NCBI GenBank assembly: GCA_964435965.1
Contig: CAYTBB010000006.1
Location: 1 to 35,962 of the forward strand
Direction: 5' to 3'
Length of the DNA stretch: 35,962 bases
Origin: 20-14-all-45-10 sp964435965
GTDB taxonomy: Bacteria; Chloroflexota; Dehalococcoidia; GIF9; AB-539-J10
Part shown: piece by piece, positions 23,832 through 31,753 of the stretch
Layout: each line of letters starts with the position of its first letter
Position numbering within the stretch: position 1 is the stretch's first letter
Notes under the pieces: generated by a model
What the model saw: the letters and a program-made list of their open reading frames with translations, nothing else
Told to the model about the DNA's origin: nothing
The model's database searches: none
Made by a program: the position numbers and the translations under genes

Positions 23832-24398
23832 CTATTGTAGGGCGCCTGGATTGGTTAAAGGGATATGAGCAGCACAGAGGGGACATTCTTCAGCAGGATA
23901 AACTGTGGTAGGAGAGCAGAGACAGCTAAAAAGGGGCACACCAAAGTCTACCTTTTCTGTGCTCCGCTCGACAAGCACTCCGATACCAATGACGATGCCA
24001 CCAAGTTTTCTAACAGCGCTTATTGTCTCCCTGATTGAGCCACCTGTGGTCAAGATGTCGTCCACAATAAGGACCCTTTCGCCTGGGGTGATAGTGAAGT
24101 CACGGCGAAAGACCCTTGTTTCGCCTTCTTTTTCGGCGAAAATACTCTGCACTCCTAGTTGTCGCGCAGTTTCGAAAGCAAGGATAATGCCTCCGGTGGT
24201 TGGTCCAGCAACCAGTTCTACTTTTTGGTCTTTGAAATGTTGTGCTATAAGGTGGCACAGCTTTTCAGTATAATGCGGATATTGCAAGATTCGAAACTTC
24301 TCCCAATATACGGGCGAATGCAAACCAGAGGCAAGGAGGAAATGACCCTCCTTTATCGCCCCGGTCATTTTGAATATCTTCAGCACCTCATGGCTCAA
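23832..24398 (-). CDS. pyrE: Orotate phosphoribosyltransferase
   Basis: Makes orotidine 5'-phosphate from orotate and PRPP in pyrimidine synthesis. The 188-residue protein has the PRPP motif RVLIVDDILTTGGS (108-121) and FLLASGLHSPVYWEKF for orotate binding. The C terminus carries clustered cysteines (CLCSP...EECPLC), seen in some OPRTases of this length and possibly metal-binding. The TTG start (24398) has GGGAGG five bases upstream and overlaps the lepB stop as TTGA, so the two are coupled. Confidence 0.94.
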   Translation of the reverse strand: MSHEVLKIFKMTGAIKEGHFLLASGLHSPVYWEKFRILQYPHYTEKLCHLIAQHFKDQKVELVAGPTTGGIILAFETARQLGVQSIFAEKEGETRVFRRDFTITPGERVLIVDDILTTGGSIRETISAVRKLGGIVIGIGVLVERSTEKVDFGVPLFSCLCSPTTVYPAEECPLCAAHIPLTNPGALQ

Positions 24399-24985
24399 GT
24401 TGTACCTCCCACTGTGTTGCAGATTGCTGCTCCCAGCGCACCTGCTTCAGTTAACTCCGGGTAGCCGTAATGTTTTAGCAGTCCCCATTTGCTCAGTGGC
24501 CAATAGACAAACCAAGCCCTGCCGATAATGTTAGCTTGGGAGACTGGACCCCAGGAACGGGAATCATTGCTATTGTTGCGATTGTCTCCCAGAACAAAAT
24601 ATTGGTCATCAAGCATTTTTTCTGGGCCAAAGTCCTTATAGCGTCGTGATGGTTCTGGAAAGATGTAGGGTTCATTTATGGGAATACTATTGATGGAAAC
24701 CTTGCCATCCTTAATTTCCACGGTATCGCCGGGCTGAGCAATAACTCGCTTGATGAACGGGTATTGTGACCCAACCTCCTCACCTGGATCGAAGACAATT
24801 ACCTCTCCTCGCTTGGGGTCTGAGAAGAAATAACTTGCTTTGTTCACCATAATCCACTCACCGTCTTCAATGTTTGGCAGCATACAGGAATATTGCACCC
24901 GATAGCCTTGCACGGTGGCTTTAATGGTAACAAAGATGGCAGCAGCTATGAGGATGGTTATGCCGATTTCGCGAAGAATTTTCAT
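24395..24985 (-). CDS. lepB: Signal peptidase I with Cys at the nucleophile position
   Basis: Type I signal peptidase, 196 residues, with one N-terminal membrane helix (about 7-22) and the catalytic domain outside. Box B, normally S-M-x-P with the nucleophilic Ser just before Met, reads YSCMLPNIEDGE here: C34 occupies the nucleophile site, with S33 beside it. The general-base Lys is K79 in PFIKRVIAQPGDTVEI, and box E reads GDNRNNSNDSRSWGPV, both intact. The codon is TGT. Start ATG 24985. Coupled to pyrE downstream. Confidence 0.9.
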   Translation of the reverse strand: MKILREIGITILIAAAIFVTIKATVQGYRVQYSCMLPNIEDGEWIMVNKASYFFSDPKRGEVIVFDPGEEVGSQYPFIKRVIAQPGDTVEIKDGKVSINSIPINEPYIFPEPSRRYKDFGPEKMLDDQYFVLGDNRNNSNDSRSWGPVSQANIIGRAWFVYWPLSKWGLLKHYGYPELTEAGALGAAICNTVGGTT

Positions 24986-25076
24986 TAACGAAAGCTTATT
25001 TTACCACTTAAAGTAAACCAAAAGTCAATTTACTCGTTATAGTAAGTAAAAGATACTTTTGCGAAAGGGGGGTTGA

Positions 25077-25829
25077 ATGAAAACGACTGGGTGGTTAATT
25101 CCTTGCTTAATAGCGGTGCTGGCAGTGGGTGCTGCTGGCTGCACTAGTATACCGGGGTGGGAAAGTGATCAGGGTGTTGTTCCTGTAACGCAGCAGCAAA
25201 ATATTGGAATATGGGTTACTGGTCAGGGGGAAGCAATGGCAGTTCCCGATATAGCTGAGCTGCGCCTTGGAGTTGAGGCTCGTGCGGATACAGTAGCCGA
25301 GGCTCAAACACAGGCAAGCGAAGCCATGGATAAAGTGGTGGTAGCATTGAAAGATAATGGCGTGGCTGAGAAGGATATCCAAACACAGCGATTCAGCATC
25401 TATCCCGTGACAAGATGGATTAGCGAGAAAGATGAGGAAGAAATCATTGGCTACCAAGTGACCAATATAGTGGTTGCCAAGCTAAGAGAGATGGACAAAG
25501 TTGGGGATATTATTGATGCTGTAGCCGAAGCCGGTGGCGACCTCACTCGGATTCAGGGGATAAGCTTTAGTGTGGATGACCCAACTCCATACTATGAAGA
25601 GGCGCGAGCTAAAGCGGTGAAGGATGCTAAAGACAAAGCATTACAATTAGCTGATTTAGCCGATGTTAAGCTGGGTAAGCCCACTTATATTTCCGAGGGA
25701 ACTGCTTATTTGCCGTCTACCAGGGGCCTTTATGAGGCTGGCGCTCCTGTGCCTGCCCCTGAGACTCCTATAATCCCTGGAGAGTTGAAAATCACTCTCA
25801 CCATTCAGGTAGCTTATGCCATAGTGTAG
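25077..25829 (+). CDS. SIMPL-domain (DUF541) lipoprotein
   Basis: A 250-residue predicted lipoprotein: signal peptide ending in the lipobox AVGAAGC with C22 as the lipidated residue. The mature part is a SIMPL/DUF541 domain (from about 44), with ITVTGQGEA-like GIWVTGQGEAMAVPDIAEL and YQVTNIVVAKLREMDKVGDI. The family includes oxidative-stress-related periplasmic proteins, with no agreed biochemical role. Start ATG 25077 follows AAAGGGGGG. A strong hairpin follows the stop at 25864, so it is likely a single-gene unit. Confidence 0.9.
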   Translation: MKTTGWLIPCLIAVLAVGAAGCTSIPGWESDQGVVPVTQQQNIGIWVTGQGEAMAVPDIAELRLGVEARADTVAEAQTQASEAMDKVVVALKDNGVAEKDIQTQRFSIYPVTRWISEKDEEEIIGYQVTNIVVAKLREMDKVGDIIDAVAEAGGDLTRIQGISFSVDDPTPYYEEARAKAVKDAKDKALQLADLADVKLGKPTYISEGTAYLPSTRGLYEAGAPVPAPETPIIPGELKITLTIQVAYAIV

Positions 25830-25863
25830 CTACTTGCTAGATTGATGCCTTACCTCCTTTCTG

Positions 25864-25902
25864 AATTTACCTCCTCCCCTAGGGGGAGGTAAATTTATTT
25901 CT
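25864..25902 (+). terminator. Rho-independent-type terminator after the SIMPL gene
   Basis: AATTTACCTCC (25864-25874) pairs exactly with GGAGGTAAATT (25885-25895), extended inward by three more pairs, to give a stem of about 14 bp. TATTTCT follows. It separates the lipoprotein gene from the tRNA-Lys promoter. The core resembles the GC hairpins at 13868 and 32791. Confidence 0.7.
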
Positions 25903-25906
25903 AACC

Positions 25907-25936
25907 TTGTCTTCTATCCTTTTCCAGTGATAATAT
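25907..25936 (+). promoter_or_regulatory. Promoter of tRNA-Lys
   Basis: TTGTCT (25907-25912) and TAATAT (25931-25936) lie 18 bases apart. The start point would be near 25943, six bases before the tRNA. Confidence 0.6.
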
Positions 25937-25948
25937 CTATTTACTTGT

Positions 25949-26021
25949 GGGCCGCTAGCTCAATTGGAAGAGCAGCTGACTCTTAATCAGCAGGTTCAGG
26001 GTTCGACCCCCTGGCGGCTCA
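25949..26021 (+). tRNA. tRNA-Lys(CTT)
   Basis: Acceptor GGGCCGC pairs GCGGCTC with one G-U pair; D arm GCTC/GAGC; anticodon loop CTCTTAA with anticodon CTT; T arm CAGGG/CCCTG with TTCGACC loop. Discriminator A, then CAT, so CCA is not encoded. Confidence 0.95.
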
Positions 26022-26120
26022 CATTAAATATGAAATCAACCTCAAACTTCCCTCAGTAGTCTGCAAATCAAGCGCAACTACGGTTTGGGGTCATATCTGG
26101 AGGATGGGATGTGGAGGATA

Positions 26121-26194
26121 ATGCCATACGGTGGCATATATTGAAAGGGGAACTCCCTAGTTCTTGTCCTATCCAGATGATTGCCAGGTGGCAA
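26121..26194. promoter_or_regulatory. Two GCCA/TGGC inverted repeats before the coiled-coil gene
   Basis: ATGCCA-N5-TGGCAT (26121-26137) and TTGCCA-N2-TGGCAA (26181-26194) share the TGCCA/TGGCA core and lie 44 to 117 bases before the gene at 26238. They could be paired operator sites or leader hairpins. The different centre lengths weaken the operator idea. Confidence 0.3.
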
Positions 26195-26237
26195 CCAAAA
26201 TGATATGGATTAAGTGGGTTAGAAGGGAGACACAATT

Positions 26238-26870
26238 ATGAAAGAAACCATTGTAATTTCTGTTTTAGGAGCTTTGCTGGTAATAGGAGGTGTATTTGGT
26301 GCTATCCAATATACCAATGCTAAGAATGTTAAGCAGGAGTTACAGCAAATCCAGGCTTCATACACTGAATTAAGCTACAAATATGAGCAATTGAATTCAA
26401 AACATGACTACCTAGGCCAACAAAGTGATTACCTAAGCCAACAGTACGAAGATTTGGAGCATCAATATGTGGCCTTGGAGTATCAGTATCAAGTCATGAG
26501 TAAAAGGGGAGTGGAAGAGGAGGGTGCTATAGCAGCCCACCAATGGCAAATAGAGTATTGGAAAGATGCTTACAAAGCAAAACCCGGGCCAGGGTGGACC
26601 CTCAGAGAATTCCGAAGCGAAGAAGAACTAGCACTTTGGCTTTCGCAGGACGATACTGATAGTAACAGGTATATTCCTAATCAGTTTGATTGCGAAGATT
26701 TTGCCCGCATGTTGCAGTCACATGCTTATGATGATGGCTATGTGATGTCCGTAACTCTAGTTGCCAGGGATGACGGGTATCATCTTAAGAACGGTTGCTT
26801 TATCGGTAACAAGTTCTATTATATCGATCCTCAAACTGACAGATTTTGGTCCTGGGGCTATTTTGATTAA
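26238..26870 (+). CDS. Membrane-anchored coiled-coil protein with transglutaminase-like domain
   Basis: A 210-residue protein with an N-terminal membrane helix (about 5-23), a coiled coil, then a compact C-terminal domain outside the membrane. Residues 42-90 are seven exact heptads, each with Tyr, His or Ser first and mostly Leu or Met at the fourth position, with 11 tyrosines. The C-terminal domain has FDCEDFARML (C152), H182 (YHLKNG) and D197 (YYIDPQTD), in the Cys-His-Asp order of transglutaminase-like cysteine proteins. Start ATG follows AAGGGAGA. I do not know its function; cell-envelope peptide or amide chemistry is a guess. Confidence 0.8.
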   Translation: MKETIVISVLGALLVIGGVFGAIQYTNAKNVKQELQQIQASYTELSYKYEQLNSKHDYLGQQSDYLSQQYEDLEHQYVALEYQYQVMSKRGVEEEGAIAAHQWQIEYWKDAYKAKPGPGWTLREFRSEEELALWLSQDDTDSNRYIPNQFDCEDFARMLQSHAYDDGYVMSVTLVARDDGYHLKNGCFIGNKFYYIDPQTDRFWSWGYFD

Positions 26871-26924
26871 GCCATGTTTTGAGACGATCAGAGTTCAGCA
26901 GGTGTAGATAAAGCTGTAAGCTGG

Positions 26925-27599
26925 GTGGTAGATATAATCACAATGATTAAACAAAACGTTCAAAAAATACTGGTTGAATTGCCAAACGGTATTGAATTGG
27001 TAGCAGCAGCAAAAACAAGGACCGCCAAGGAGATTCTGCAGGCGGTTCAGGCTGGGGTGAAAATCGTGGGAGAAAACTACGTCCAGGAAGCAAAAAGGGC
27101 GTACGAAGTAGTGGGGGAGAAAGCAGAATGGCATTTCATCGGCACTTTGCAGAAGCATAATGTAAGAAGAAAAATGGTGGAAATGTTCAATATGATAGAA
27201 AGCGTTGATTCTTTGGAAATAGCGAAGGAAATTGATAGGAGATGTGCTCAAATTGGCAAAGTAATGCCAGTATTAATTGAGATAAATAGCGGTCGAGAAG
27301 AACAAAAATCAGGAGTCTTCCCGGAGGAAGCGGAGCAATTAGTAAGAGATGTCTCAAACCTCGGGAACATCAAATTAATGGGACTGATGACTATGGGCCC
27401 TCGTTTTGGAAATCCTGAAGATGCCAGACCTTATTTTGTGGAGACAAGAAAGATATTTGAAAGGATCAAGGGGCTTGATTTACCCAATGTAGAGATGAAG
27501 TATCTTTCCATGGGGATGACAAATTCCTACACAATTGCCATAGAGGAAGGTGCCAATATAATCAGAATAGGAACTAAGATATTTGGAGAAAGAGATTAG
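26925..27599 (+). CDS. YggS/PLPBP-family PLP-binding protein
   Basis: Pyridoxal-phosphate-binding protein involved in PLP and amino-acid homeostasis, with a single alanine-racemase-like barrel. The PLP lysine is K30 in LVAAAKTR; VGENYVQEA, WHFIGTLQKHNVR and MGLMTMGP follow, and the phosphate site is near SMGMTNSY and IIRIGTKIFG. Family members usually have SMGMSxD; the Asn in place of Ser-x-Asp is a small change. Length 224 is normal. Start is GTG 26925, with ATG 26943 as alternative; neither has a strong ribosome site. Confidence 0.93.
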   Translation: MVDIITMIKQNVQKILVELPNGIELVAAAKTRTAKEILQAVQAGVKIVGENYVQEAKRAYEVVGEKAEWHFIGTLQKHNVRRKMVEMFNMIESVDSLEIAKEIDRRCAQIGKVMPVLIEINSGREEQKSGVFPEEAEQLVRDVSNLGNIKLMGLMTMGPRFGNPEDARPYFVETRKIFERIKGLDLPNVEMKYLSMGMTNSYTIAIEEGANIIRIGTKIFGERD

Positions 27600-27612
27600 G
27601 GAAAATCGTGAG

Positions 27613-28254
27613 CTATAGCTCGATTACCAATCCGGCTCCACATTCTAAAGTTTCATCCTTAAATAGCTCTCTTATCTCCTTCTTATATTGGGTGCAATGA
27701 CAGGGATAAATTAGGGATAAGACATCTAAAGCCTTAAAGTCATGAAACCCATGAAACCCGCCGGCGATTCCGTAGAGCCCTCCAAACTTTGAGGCAGCCT
27801 TCAGGATGTTTCCTACTCCTGGGTGAGAGCAACCCGCTACCACAAATATTCCCTTGTCTGTCTTAAGGGCTAAAGATTGCTCTATGCCTCCGAGTTCGCC
27901 GGTAGAAAAGATATTTGTGCCAATTTGAATGGCATCTTTAACTATGGTTACTTTCGTGCCCGGGGTGCTTATGTGAAATGAGCTTGGAATGTAGAGCTCA
28001 GCGATTTCATTTTGCTTGAGAATCTCAGAAAGCCCGCCAGTGTGGTCCCAATGAGCATGTGAGAGCACTATTATCCCTATATTTTGAGGGTCAATGTTTA
28101 GTTCTTTCATATTGTGTAGCAGAATGGAACCATTGCTACCTGTGTCAAACAAAATCGGTGGAGTCTTTTCGCTTTCTATAAGAGCGGAAAATCCCCAATC
28201 TGCTTTTAGCCCTTCTTTCTTTGCTTCATTGTCGTAAACTATAGTAACCTTCGT
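27613..28254 (-). CDS. Metallo-beta-lactamase-fold hydrolase, apparent ACG start
   Basis: A small MBL-fold hydrolase of the type annotated as 7,8-dihydropterin-6-yl-methyl-4-(beta-D-ribofuranosyl)aminobenzene phosphate synthase-like. HAHWDH is at 66-71, with GCSHPG and GGFHGF later. The frame has no ATG/GTG/TTG before TTG 28152, which would lose the first strands. Upstream it is open to TAA, giving xKVTIVYDNEAKKEGLKADW, a typical N terminus. At x, where homologues have Met, the codon is ACG (28254), nine bases after AGGAGG. From there it is 213 residues. Rare start, mutated start and sequence error are all possible. Confidence 0.8.
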   Translation of the reverse strand, partial: TKVTIVYDNEAKKEGLKADWGFSALIESEKTPPILFDTGSNGSILLHNMKELNIDPQNIGIIVLSHAHWDHTGGLSEILKQNEIAELYIPSSFHISTPGTKVTIVKDAIQIGTNIFSTGELGGIEQSLALKTDKGIFVVAGCSHPGVGNILKAASKFGGLYGIAGGFHGFHDFKALDVLSLIYPCHCTQYKKEIRELFKDETLECGAGLVIEL

Positions 28255-28278
28255 TCCTTTCTCCCTCCTTTAATCTTG

Positions 28279-28824
28279 CTACGAAGAGACTGGCCACCAT
28301 ATATGTCCATGGCAATGACCGACTGGACTTTGCCAAGCCTCGTAGACACAGTCTTGCAGTGGGCACGTGACCTCAATACTCATTGGAATACCATTGACAT
28401 ATCCCTCCCAGAAAAGGCCATGGTTGGATTTCTCGAAGTTGTCATTGATAAAGTCTAACCCAAGAGGTCGCAAAAACCAAAGTAAGTCTGCTGTGTACCT
28501 ATCACCACTTTTTGTAATAGTGCCATAAATATTGCACTTGGTTACCGTTGAGTGATTTGCTGGCTCAAAGGAAAACTCAAATTCCCGCGCAGCTACGTCA
28601 TATTTTTCTTCGAATCTTGTTTTTAAGTCATTCTCTGAGAGTCCTGAGAATTTCTCCGCGGACCAGACAGATTGACATCGGTAAAGCAATGTTTGATCAA
28701 CAGCTTCTACCTCGATTATCTGCTTTGTTTCTTCGCCAGTCAGCGCTGGCCCAACTCCCTGTGGGGCGCAACCAAACGAAATCACCAGGCTTACAATTAT
28801 GGGGATGAAATATCTCCACCTCAC
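28279..28824 (-). CDS. Lipoprotein of unknown function
   Basis: A 181-residue protein with a lipoprotein signal peptide: lipobox VISFGC with C19. The mature part has no domain I recognise. It contains five further cysteines, including two in CPLQDC, and ends in an aromatic/His-rich tail (GHCHGHIWWPVSS). Start GTG 28824 has GAGG seven bases upstream. It lies 24 bases before the ACG start of the metallo-hydrolase gene on the same strand, so the two may form an operon. Confidence 0.75.
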   Translation of the reverse strand: MRWRYFIPIIVSLVISFGCAPQGVGPALTGEETKQIIEVEAVDQTLLYRCQSVWSAEKFSGLSENDLKTRFEEKYDVAAREFEFSFEPANHSTVTKCNIYGTITKSGDRYTADLLWFLRPLGLDFINDNFEKSNHGLFWEGYVNGIPMSIEVTCPLQDCVYEAWQSPVGHCHGHIWWPVSS

Positions 28825-28942
28825 CTCAGTCCTCTTTTTTATCAGCTTAGATTCAGCCTGACTGTGGTTAGACTATTGTATCATAACTAGGCGGCTTAGA
28901 GATGGCGAGAAACAACAAAAGGTATGGTATAGTTTGGACGAA

Positions 28943-29557
28943 ATGAGCATTGCTTCTAAAGTTCAGTTCCTTGGGGAGAAAGTTGTAACTCGCAAGTCTT
29001 TCCAAACGTCAGTTTTTATTTCGGTTCTTGCTTTATCCGCAGCGATTTTTTTCCTTGCCCGCTCTTATCTGGATTTGGAGAAATTTCTGGCTTATGGCTA
29101 TCTCGGAATCTTTTTGGTATCTCTTAGTTGCGTCACTATTCTTTTCCCCCTTCCCTGGGAAGCAGTCATAATAGGAGCAGGAGCAGCTTTAGATCCCTTA
29201 ACTTTAGAACCGTTATTCGATCCCTTATTGCTTGGAGTGGTAGCTACAGTAGGTGCTACTTTAGGGGAACTGAGCAGCTATGTTGTTGGCTACTTGGGAA
29301 GGAAAGTGATTCTTGATAAGTATTCAGAAAAATATAAGAAGGCTGAATTCTGGATGAAGAGGTATGGGAGCTTTGCCATCTTCCTTTTTGCCTTATTGCC
29401 GGTACTTATTTTTGACCTCATTGGGATTATTGCCGGCTCAGCTAAGTTTCCTCTGTGGAAGTTTGTCCTTGCCTGTTTTGCCGGCCGGCTGATTAGGTGC
29501 CTTGTTGAGGCTTACTTGGGATATGGGGCATTTAGGTTCTTGCCCCAGCTATGGTGA
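28943..29557 (+). CDS. VTT-domain (DedA/SNARE-associated) membrane protein
   Basis: Integral membrane protein of 204 residues with about five hydrophobic segments, of the VTT/DedA superfamily. Some members move phospholipids or undecaprenyl phosphate across membranes. The family core is visible: a proline-rich re-entrant turn LFPLPWEAVIIGAGAALDP, a later GATLGELSSYVVGYLGRK, then the second half FALLPVLIFDLIGIIAGSAK and FVLACFAGRLIRCL. ATG 28943 is preferred to TTG 28934; ribosome sites are weak. It converges on the radical SAM gene. Confidence 0.82.
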   Translation: MSIASKVQFLGEKVVTRKSFQTSVFISVLALSAAIFFLARSYLDLEKFLAYGYLGIFLVSLSCVTILFPLPWEAVIIGAGAALDPLTLEPLFDPLLLGVVATVGATLGELSSYVVGYLGRKVILDKYSEKYKKAEFWMKRYGSFAIFLFALLPVLIFDLIGIIAGSAKFPLWKFVLACFAGRLIRCLVEAYLGYGAFRFLPQLW

Positions 29558-29571
29558 TTCAGGGTTTTGGT

Positions 29572-30597
29572 TTAAGTTATTCCCTCTCTATGTAGTCCTT
29601 TCGGGGGAGCGAAAAGTCGTTTGCCATATACTGGAGCATCTTTCAATAATCCCCAAAGTGAGCGATCGCTATAAGACCTTATGGCTACATAACAATCACC
29701 ACATTGGTTGGTTCGGGAGAAGTTTTCTATCATTTCTTTTTGACTGGAATATTTGTTGCGATGCAACGAGCATGGGACAAAGCCTCCATCGGGCATTATA
29801 ACAAAGAATCTTATACCAGCCTTACAATTTGGCCGGCAGCCTTGTTCAAAGAACTTCAGGGTATCCAAAAGTACAGCTTCAGAGTTGGTTATATGATTGC
29901 CTTGCCTCTTTAATTCTATCAGCGCATAAATAGTTTTACGCAAAAGCTCTAAATCCTTCTCATCATTGATGGAGTAAGCCTTGTCACCTGTTCGCAGTGA
30001 AGTATAGGCACTATACGATATGAATACATCCCAATTCATGGCTTTTTGAGCCAAAGGCAATATATCCTTCAGGTTGGCTTTCGTTATGGCGGTGTTCAAA
30101 ATAATGTCCCGGTGGCTAAACCTTGCTAACTTCGGAATTGTTCGCTCCAGACGTTTATACAGACCTGGTCGTCGTCGGAATTCATCGTGTCGTTCATCAG
30201 GGAAATCAAGCGATACTGAAAGCTGGTTTACCCCAGCTTCATGCAGTTGTAGATAGACATCCTCATTTAGTAGTGCCCCATTGGTGACAAATATTAAGTA
30301 GGGTACCCCTTTAGATTGTTTCATAGCCTTGACTACGTCTACTATATCTTTGCGCAGAAGTGGTTCGCCGCCGGAGATTTGCACCACGGGTGGATTTAGG
30401 AGTCTGGTTAACCTAGCATAATCATCTGGTTTAATCTGTTTTTCGTCTTTTATTATGCCGCCAAGGTCACAGTGTCGGCAGTTGCAATTACAGGAAAGTG
30501 TCACCTCGAAAGAGACGACTAAGGGGCGATTAGCCATATGATTGCGTATTCCTCTCTGGAGAAGCGTGACTGCATCTAATGAGGAAAGATTTGTCAT
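29572..30597 (-). CDS. Radical SAM protein with C-terminal cysteine cluster
   Basis: A 341-residue radical SAM enzyme. C36, C40 and C43 (SCNCNCRHC) bind the SAM cluster; QISGGEPLLRKD and VTNGALL follow. The C-terminal part has further cysteines in GCRPNCKAG, PDGGFVPCSLHRN and QCGDCY, a SPASM/twitch-like pattern that would hold an auxiliary cluster. Such proteins modify peptides or cofactors, or build heme and hopanoid derivatives. No precursor-peptide gene is evident nearby, so the substrate is open. Monocistronic, with a convergent neighbour. Confidence 0.85.
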   Translation of the reverse strand: MTNLSSLDAVTLLQRGIRNHMANRPLVVSFEVTLSCNCNCRHCDLGGIIKDEKQIKPDDYARLTRLLNPPVVQISGGEPLLRKDIVDVVKAMKQSKGVPYLIFVTNGALLNEDVYLQLHEAGVNQLSVSLDFPDERHDEFRRRPGLYKRLERTIPKLARFSHRDIILNTAITKANLKDILPLAQKAMNWDVFISYSAYTSLRTGDKAYSINDEKDLELLRKTIYALIELKRQGNHITNSEAVLLDTLKFFEQGCRPNCKAGIRFFVIMPDGGFVPCSLHRNKYSSQKEMIENFSRTNQCGDCYVAIRSYSDRSLWGLLKDAPVYGKRLFAPPKGLHREGIT

Positions 30598-30733
30598 TTC
30601 AAATTGCTTAATGGCTTGTTGGGATATTTATACCAGATTGCTAGAGGGTTTGTCTACGTTTTTCATCGATGTGGACTTTTTGAAGTCTGGATTCATGGTT
30701 TTGGCGCAAGGGACATAATGTTAAAATAAGTGT

Positions 30734-31714
30734 ATGCCAGCGAACTTACCGCCACAATACTTTGAAGCCGAGAAAAAGTATAGATTAGCTAAGGATCCAG
30801 AGGAAAAAATTGAGGCTTTGCAACTTATGCTTGCCATTATGCCCAAACATAAGGGCACTGATAAGCTCCACGCTGAGCTAAGGCGGAAGATTGCCAGGTT
30901 ATCACAGGAAGCAGAAAAAAAATATGCCACAGCCAGGAGAGCAGGCTTTTATATTGGAAGGGAAGGAGCAGGGCAAGTAATGCTAGTTGGTGCAACCAAC
31001 GTGGGTAAATCACAGCTATTGGCAGCAGTTACTGAGGCGTCTCCTGAGATAGCGGCATATCCTTTTACCACCCAAACTCTCATCCCAGGAATGATGAGGT
31101 TTGAGAATATCCAGGTTCAACTGGTTGACACGCCACCTATAGGGCATAGAAATGTGCGAACATTGCTAGCTAATACCCTTAAGGGAGCTGACCTTATTGC
31201 TATTGTGGTAGACCTCAGTATTGAGTCGGTAAGCCAGGTGGAGAATACTCTTCAGGAGCTAAAAGAGGCCAGAATAGAGCCCATGATGGATAATGCTAAG
31301 GAAGCAACTCCAGGGAGCTATCAAAAGAAAATTTTGCTCATTGGCAATAAGTATGATATGGAAGGTTCGGCCAGCAACTGGAAAAGGTTAGATTCGCAAT
31401 ATGGCATATTATTTCCTATGATTTCGGTCTCTGCCAGGAAAGGAATTGGCTTAGAGAAATTGAAGGAAGCAATTTACCAAGCTCTGGGCATTTTCCGGGT
31501 TTATACCAAAACCCCGGGAGGCAAGACTGACTTAACCGAGCCTGTGATCTTGAAAAGGGGCAGCACTGTGAAGGACGCTACTGAATCTATCCATAAAGAT
31601 TTTAAAGACAAATTGAAATATGCTGTCGTTTGGGGCTCGGGGAAGTATGATGGGCAGAGAGTTAGCAGGGAACATATACTTCAAGATGGTGACATAGTTG
31701 AGTTCCATGTATAG
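30734..31714 (+). CDS. DRG/Obg-type GTPase with TGS domain
   Basis: A 326-residue GTP-binding protein. Residues 1-75 are helical and charged; the G domain follows with G1 GATNVGKS (86-93), YPFTT for G2, G3 DTPPIG and G4 NKYD. The TGS domain fills the last 80 residues, starting FRVYTKTPGGK and ending HILQDGDIVEFHV. This architecture is like the archaeal and eukaryotic DRG proteins and not the longer bacterial Obg. A ribosome- or RNA-linked role is likely by family. Start ATG 30734. Confidence 0.88.
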   Translation: MPANLPPQYFEAEKKYRLAKDPEEKIEALQLMLAIMPKHKGTDKLHAELRRKIARLSQEAEKKYATARRAGFYIGREGAGQVMLVGATNVGKSQLLAAVTEASPEIAAYPFTTQTLIPGMMRFENIQVQLVDTPPIGHRNVRTLLANTLKGADLIAIVVDLSIESVSQVENTLQELKEARIEPMMDNAKEATPGSYQKKILLIGNKYDMEGSASNWKRLDSQYGILFPMISVSARKGIGLEKLKEAIYQALGIFRVYTKTPGGKTDLTEPVILKRGSTVKDATESIHKDFKDKLKYAVVWGSGKYDGQRVSREHILQDGDIVEFHV

Positions 31715-31753
31715 CCGGCTCTCTTTGTTCTTGGTACTATGACGGGGCAAAAT

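Noticed and set aside
24986..25076. TTGACT and TAAAAT before lepB on the minus strand as a promoter
   Set aside because: The spacing is 20 bases, too long to call with confidence.
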